This document shows positions 60,729 to 64,000 of a stretch of DNA of 64,000 bases, piece after piece; the first letter of the stretch is position 1; every line of letters starts with the position of its first letter. Source of the DNA: Quercus robur (lineage: Eukaryota; Streptophyta; Magnoliopsida; Fagales; Fagaceae). Below the pieces are notes generated by a model. That model had not been told where the DNA came from. It did no database searches and was given only the letters and a program-made list of their open reading frames with translations. The translations under genes were made by a program, and so were the position numbers. The stretch spans positions 14,031,282-14,095,281 of the forward strand of contig NC_065535.1 in the NCBI RefSeq assembly GCF_932294415.1, given 5' to 3'.

Positions 60729-62394
60729 CTATATCTTATGTAATATAATGTGAGTGCCAAATTGAGGTTGAACAGTTATGATTGAGCAAGGAGCATGAGC
60801 ATAAGATGAGGAGGTCTCAAATGAGAAGTTTTGCAAAATGAGTGATAAAGCCATCTTGGTCTCTATTAGAGCGAAGTTTTGACCAATGCATATCCTAGGA
60901 CCCCCACCAAATTGGAAGAATGATACTTGGCCCTTTGTTGCCTTTGAAATGCCTTCTAAAAATCTCTCCGGGTTAAACTGAATTGCATTCTCACCCCACA
61001 GTTCATAATCATGGTGGACTAGGATTGTCGGTAGAGCAATCTCCACTTCAGCTGGTATTATCAAATTTCCCAACTTGGTTTCCTTGTGAATTATTCGAAG
61101 TAGCAAAGCTGCTGGTGGGTACAACCTCAGAGCCTCATTCAATATCATGGTTACCTATGCCATGGATAACCAACTATTACCAACATGCATTTCTTAAAGA
61201 ATTTAGTAAAATAAAATAAAATAAGTTCATTAAATTTTCCTCTTGAAGAGTATATGAGAGATTTTGAAGCTCATTTATGATAGATAAAATTTGAAACAAG
61301 ATTTATTACTCAATCTACAAACCTAATAAAATTTTAGGTTTTCACACAAATTAGTGGTCTATATTCTATTTACTAAGTACCAACTCTAACAAAAAATGAG
61401 TATGCTGACTATCATAAGCTCAATAGACAATGCTTTTACTCGATCAATTAACTAATTTTGACATGAATTTTCATGGATGTGAATATTTCAACTTGGAAAT
61501 ACATTACATATAAATTTTATAGGAAAATAAAGAAAAATTAAAATCTTTAGGGGATACTTACAATTTTAAGGTGATTTAATCCATCAAAGTTAGGTTTGTT
61601 CTTACCAAAGACTTGCAAACCTCTTCTCTTGCACGAGTTGCCAATTTGGATACTTACTCAACAAAACCATTGTCCAAACAAGTAAAACCGAGGTGGTCTC
61701 TTCCCCAACAAAGTAGAAAAGCTTACATTCCTCAATTACTTCCTTAATACTCATTCTGACACTCTTCTTGTTACTAAATTCCTTAATCTCCCTAGAATTC
61801 GATTCCATAAGTATTCCTAATAAGTCATCATTTCTACCTTTGCCTGCCTTCTCCCTTTTCTTAATGATTCCCATTAGTAAGTCTTGTACTTCTCTTTCAA
61901 TTTCCTTCATCCTCCTATGCGTCTTTGTTGGTAAAAACCTGCATGTATAAATATTAGCTATTAGTAAATTGTGAAGATTGAAGACACAGAAACAGAAATT
62001 GTATTACTTATATAATGTGATGATCCCTATTATTTTTGTGTTTGATGAGATGTTCAGGAAAGTAGGTTATAACCAATTTCATTTCTGAATAAACAATAAA
62101 ATTTGAATTTTGTTCTTCATTAGAGGCATGGTTTTAAAAATTGAACAAGACCAACTAGTTCAACCAGGAATCAGAACCAATCCGATCCGGTACAATCATC
62201 CAAAATTGGTCAAAAACCAGGTTAAACTGGGAACTAGGGCCAAAATCAAATTTTAGACCGTGCCGGTTTTTAAAATCATGATCAAACTTCAGAGGCATGA
62301 GAATTTTTATTTTGAAGGTGGGTGAATCAGAAGTTGAAATTCGTTGAAAGCTTGTAGTATTAAAAAATAGCACATTCCTATAATAAAAAAATAG

Positions 62395-62434
<40 letters not shown>

Positions 62435-62827
62435 ATAGATATGATAGAATTTCAATCTATATAACATAAAACTAAATTGCAATTGGTTAATCCTATCTCA
62501 ACAAAAATCAAATTTGACTTTTTTTTTTGTTTTTTATTTTTTATTTTTTTTGTTTTTTTTATTATTTTTTTATTAATCACTACCTTAGTCCTGGAAAGTA
62601 TACAGATTGTCCTACTTTTACAACGAGTTGTGCTTGCTCTTTTTGGAGTTCAAATATTCTTCTTCCTTCTTTATAGCTACTTCCAAATGCTGCTCTTGAA
62701 ATCACATCGCTTGACAAGTTTTCAAGATAAGGCCATACGTCTAACTCACAGGATCCATCTACAGAGATCAACCTCTCCCATTGGCTAATCATATTATGCA
62801 ACTTTGATAAAATTCAGGTATCATAAG
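60729..62827 (-). pseudogene. CYP72A-type P450 copy C, exons 3-5 in window
   Basis: Exons 62827-62584, 61938-61562 and 61154-60729. Exons 1-2 lie beyond the window. Exon 3 lacks one base at TGCATAATATG (normal SCHNMISQW), so the frame shifts, but then reads QWERLISVDGSCELDVWPY and SSYKEGRRIFELQKEQAQ. Exon 4 keeps the oxygen-activation motif [20 protein letters not shown], then loses two bases after PNWQ. Exon 5 is fully open, from [13 protein letters not shown] through KETKLGN, NPERF and the heme loop [14 protein letters not shown] to HIILHKI with TAG at 60729. This is the best preserved of the three copies. The defects are three or fewer in the visible part. Confidence 0.92.
61939..62583 (-). 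other. Intron 3 of CYP72A copy C
   Basis: No gene. (TA)n at 62398-62431 and a T-rich tract at 62519-62572. Confidence 0.8.
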
Positions 62828-63240
62828 CTGTAGCAATCGCAATGTCAATAGTTTAAACTATCATAAATAGAAACAAGATTATTGGCATTATATTGTTCAA
62901 CAAATCTCCATACATAACTTTCTTCACAAATTTTTTCACAGCTGTTGCAAATGACAAGTTATTAATGATATATAGCCCATATGAAAATCAATAACCAATT
63001 TTTTAAGAGAAAAATCACTAACAATTTACCACTTCAATAACAGTAAAAAATTGTTATGTCTATATCATTACTTTTTATTGTTTTTCATAGAATCCCAACT
63101 ACCCTTTTAATGCACATGTAGTTTGTTATATATGCCAAATTGCCAACAAATAATTACCCTTTCATATATATAAAGAATTCAAAGTAGTTAAATTCTTTAT
63201 AACTTTTTAAAAAAAAATTTGATTGCTATAGATGTTTTTA

Positions 63241-63283
<43 letters not shown>

Positions 63284-64000
63284 TTTATTATAGAGATAGA
63301 ATTTAAAATTTGTAGCATCCACCCTATGATAATTATTCTTTACTATTAAACCAAGATAGTATGAAAAAAATATATATATTAGGGTGTAGGTAGGTGTCAA
63401 ACTTTTCCCATTTGAGCAAACGAGAATCAAAGTTTAAATTTAATTGATATTATTCATATTTGAAAGCTTGAATGGACATATAATCTTTGTGTTTTATTTA
63501 TTTATTATTATTATAGAAGAAAATGGACATATAATATTATTTGCTATACTAGCATTAGTGATGTTTGAATGTACTTTGAATCTTATTTTGCACACGGTAT
63601 TTTCGATCAACCATATTTTAACCAATAGATCAAAGGTAGCATTTTCTATAATGACTTTGAATTAATTAATCAAAGGTAGTATCTAGCAATAATCATATTC
63701 TTTGTGGTGCCTAGTGTATGTAGTTTGAACCCTACTTCTCCCATTAACCACCCATCTCAAAAAATATTGTCACTTTTAAGTTTTGAGTATTGCTCCAATC
63801 ACAAACTATTTTACAACATTTTTACAAATTATTGATATGACAAATTCTTACAGATTCTCATCTGGGTCCATTACTACCATCATCTTTTCACTTATTAATA
63901 ATTACTCACCACATCATTAGTTTGTAAAAAAAATTGTAAAATAGTTTGTACCTGTAGCATTATTCATAACCAAAACGCAAACAATTCTCTATGGTGATTA
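62828..64000 (-). other. Part of intron 2 of CYP72A copy C
   Basis: No gene. Collinear with 44389-45540 of block 1. T tract of 39 at 63243-63281, shorter in block 1. Confidence 0.8.

Larger units (their letters stand above)
56591..64000. repeat. Duplication block 3: GST copy 3 + CYP72A copy C (continues past window)
   Basis: Collinear with block 1 from the GST leader through P450 intron 2 (62828-64000 equals 44389-45540), apart from four insertions annotated separately. Confidence 0.9.

Overview
The window is nuclear DNA of a flowering plant, almost certainly a woody eudicot. The signs are intron-containing host genes with GT..AG junctions, plant-only families (a class III peroxidase, phi-class glutathione S-transferases, CYP72A-type P450s) and plant LTR retrotransposons primed by initiator tRNA-Met. 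The pol-less gag families resemble, from memory, repeats common in Fagaceae (oak, chestnut, beech). That is an unverified impression.

Layout. (1) 1-4447: 3' part of a young L1-like LINE on the + strand. Its ORF2 is broken by one TGA and it ends in 43 A's. (2) 5391-7855, minus: an intact four-exon class III peroxidase gene. (3) 8966-9839, plus: an intact three-exon phi-class GST. (4) A GST + CYP72A block occurs three times: about 8120-13614 (continuing at 44350-49000), 52105-56590, and 56591 to beyond the window end. Only the first GST is intact. GST copies 2 and 3 and all three P450 copies are pseudogenes. (5) P450 copy A (minus, exon 1 at 47746, stop at 11556) is split in exon 3 by 30,735 bp of nested LTR retrotransposons.

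The nest was resolved by target-site duplications (TSDs). Element 1 (13615-44349, minus, copia-type gag, no pol) lies in the P450 exon (CATAT/CGTAT). Element 2 (14405-25199, minus, Ty3/gypsy, Tat-like, with an intron-bearing antisense gene) lies in element 1's 3' LTR (ACTTT). Element 3 (26867-39263, plus, gag only) lies in element 1's extra ORF (CGAAT). Element 4 (27554-34071, minus, gag-like only) lies in element 3's 5' LTR (CGCAT). Removing element 3 restores the reading frame across its insertion site.

Smaller insertions are dated by comparing the three blocks. They are two Harbinger-like elements with TTA duplications, a solo LTR in exon 3 of GST copy 2, a solo LTR in the 5' UTR of P450 copy A, and a solo LTR near P450 copy C that itself holds a TRIM element.

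The host genes do not form a pathway that the sequence can prove. GST and CYP72A enzymes both act on xenobiotics or specialised metabolites. Here the locus records a small tandem cluster that grew by duplication and then decayed under transposon load. The most unusual content is the set of three different pol-less LTR families whose gag-like frames end at or before the usual gag/protease boundary. One of them carries an extra 'plant transposon protein' type ORF. In each family, a family-specific palindromic word recurs in both the LTR and the interior.
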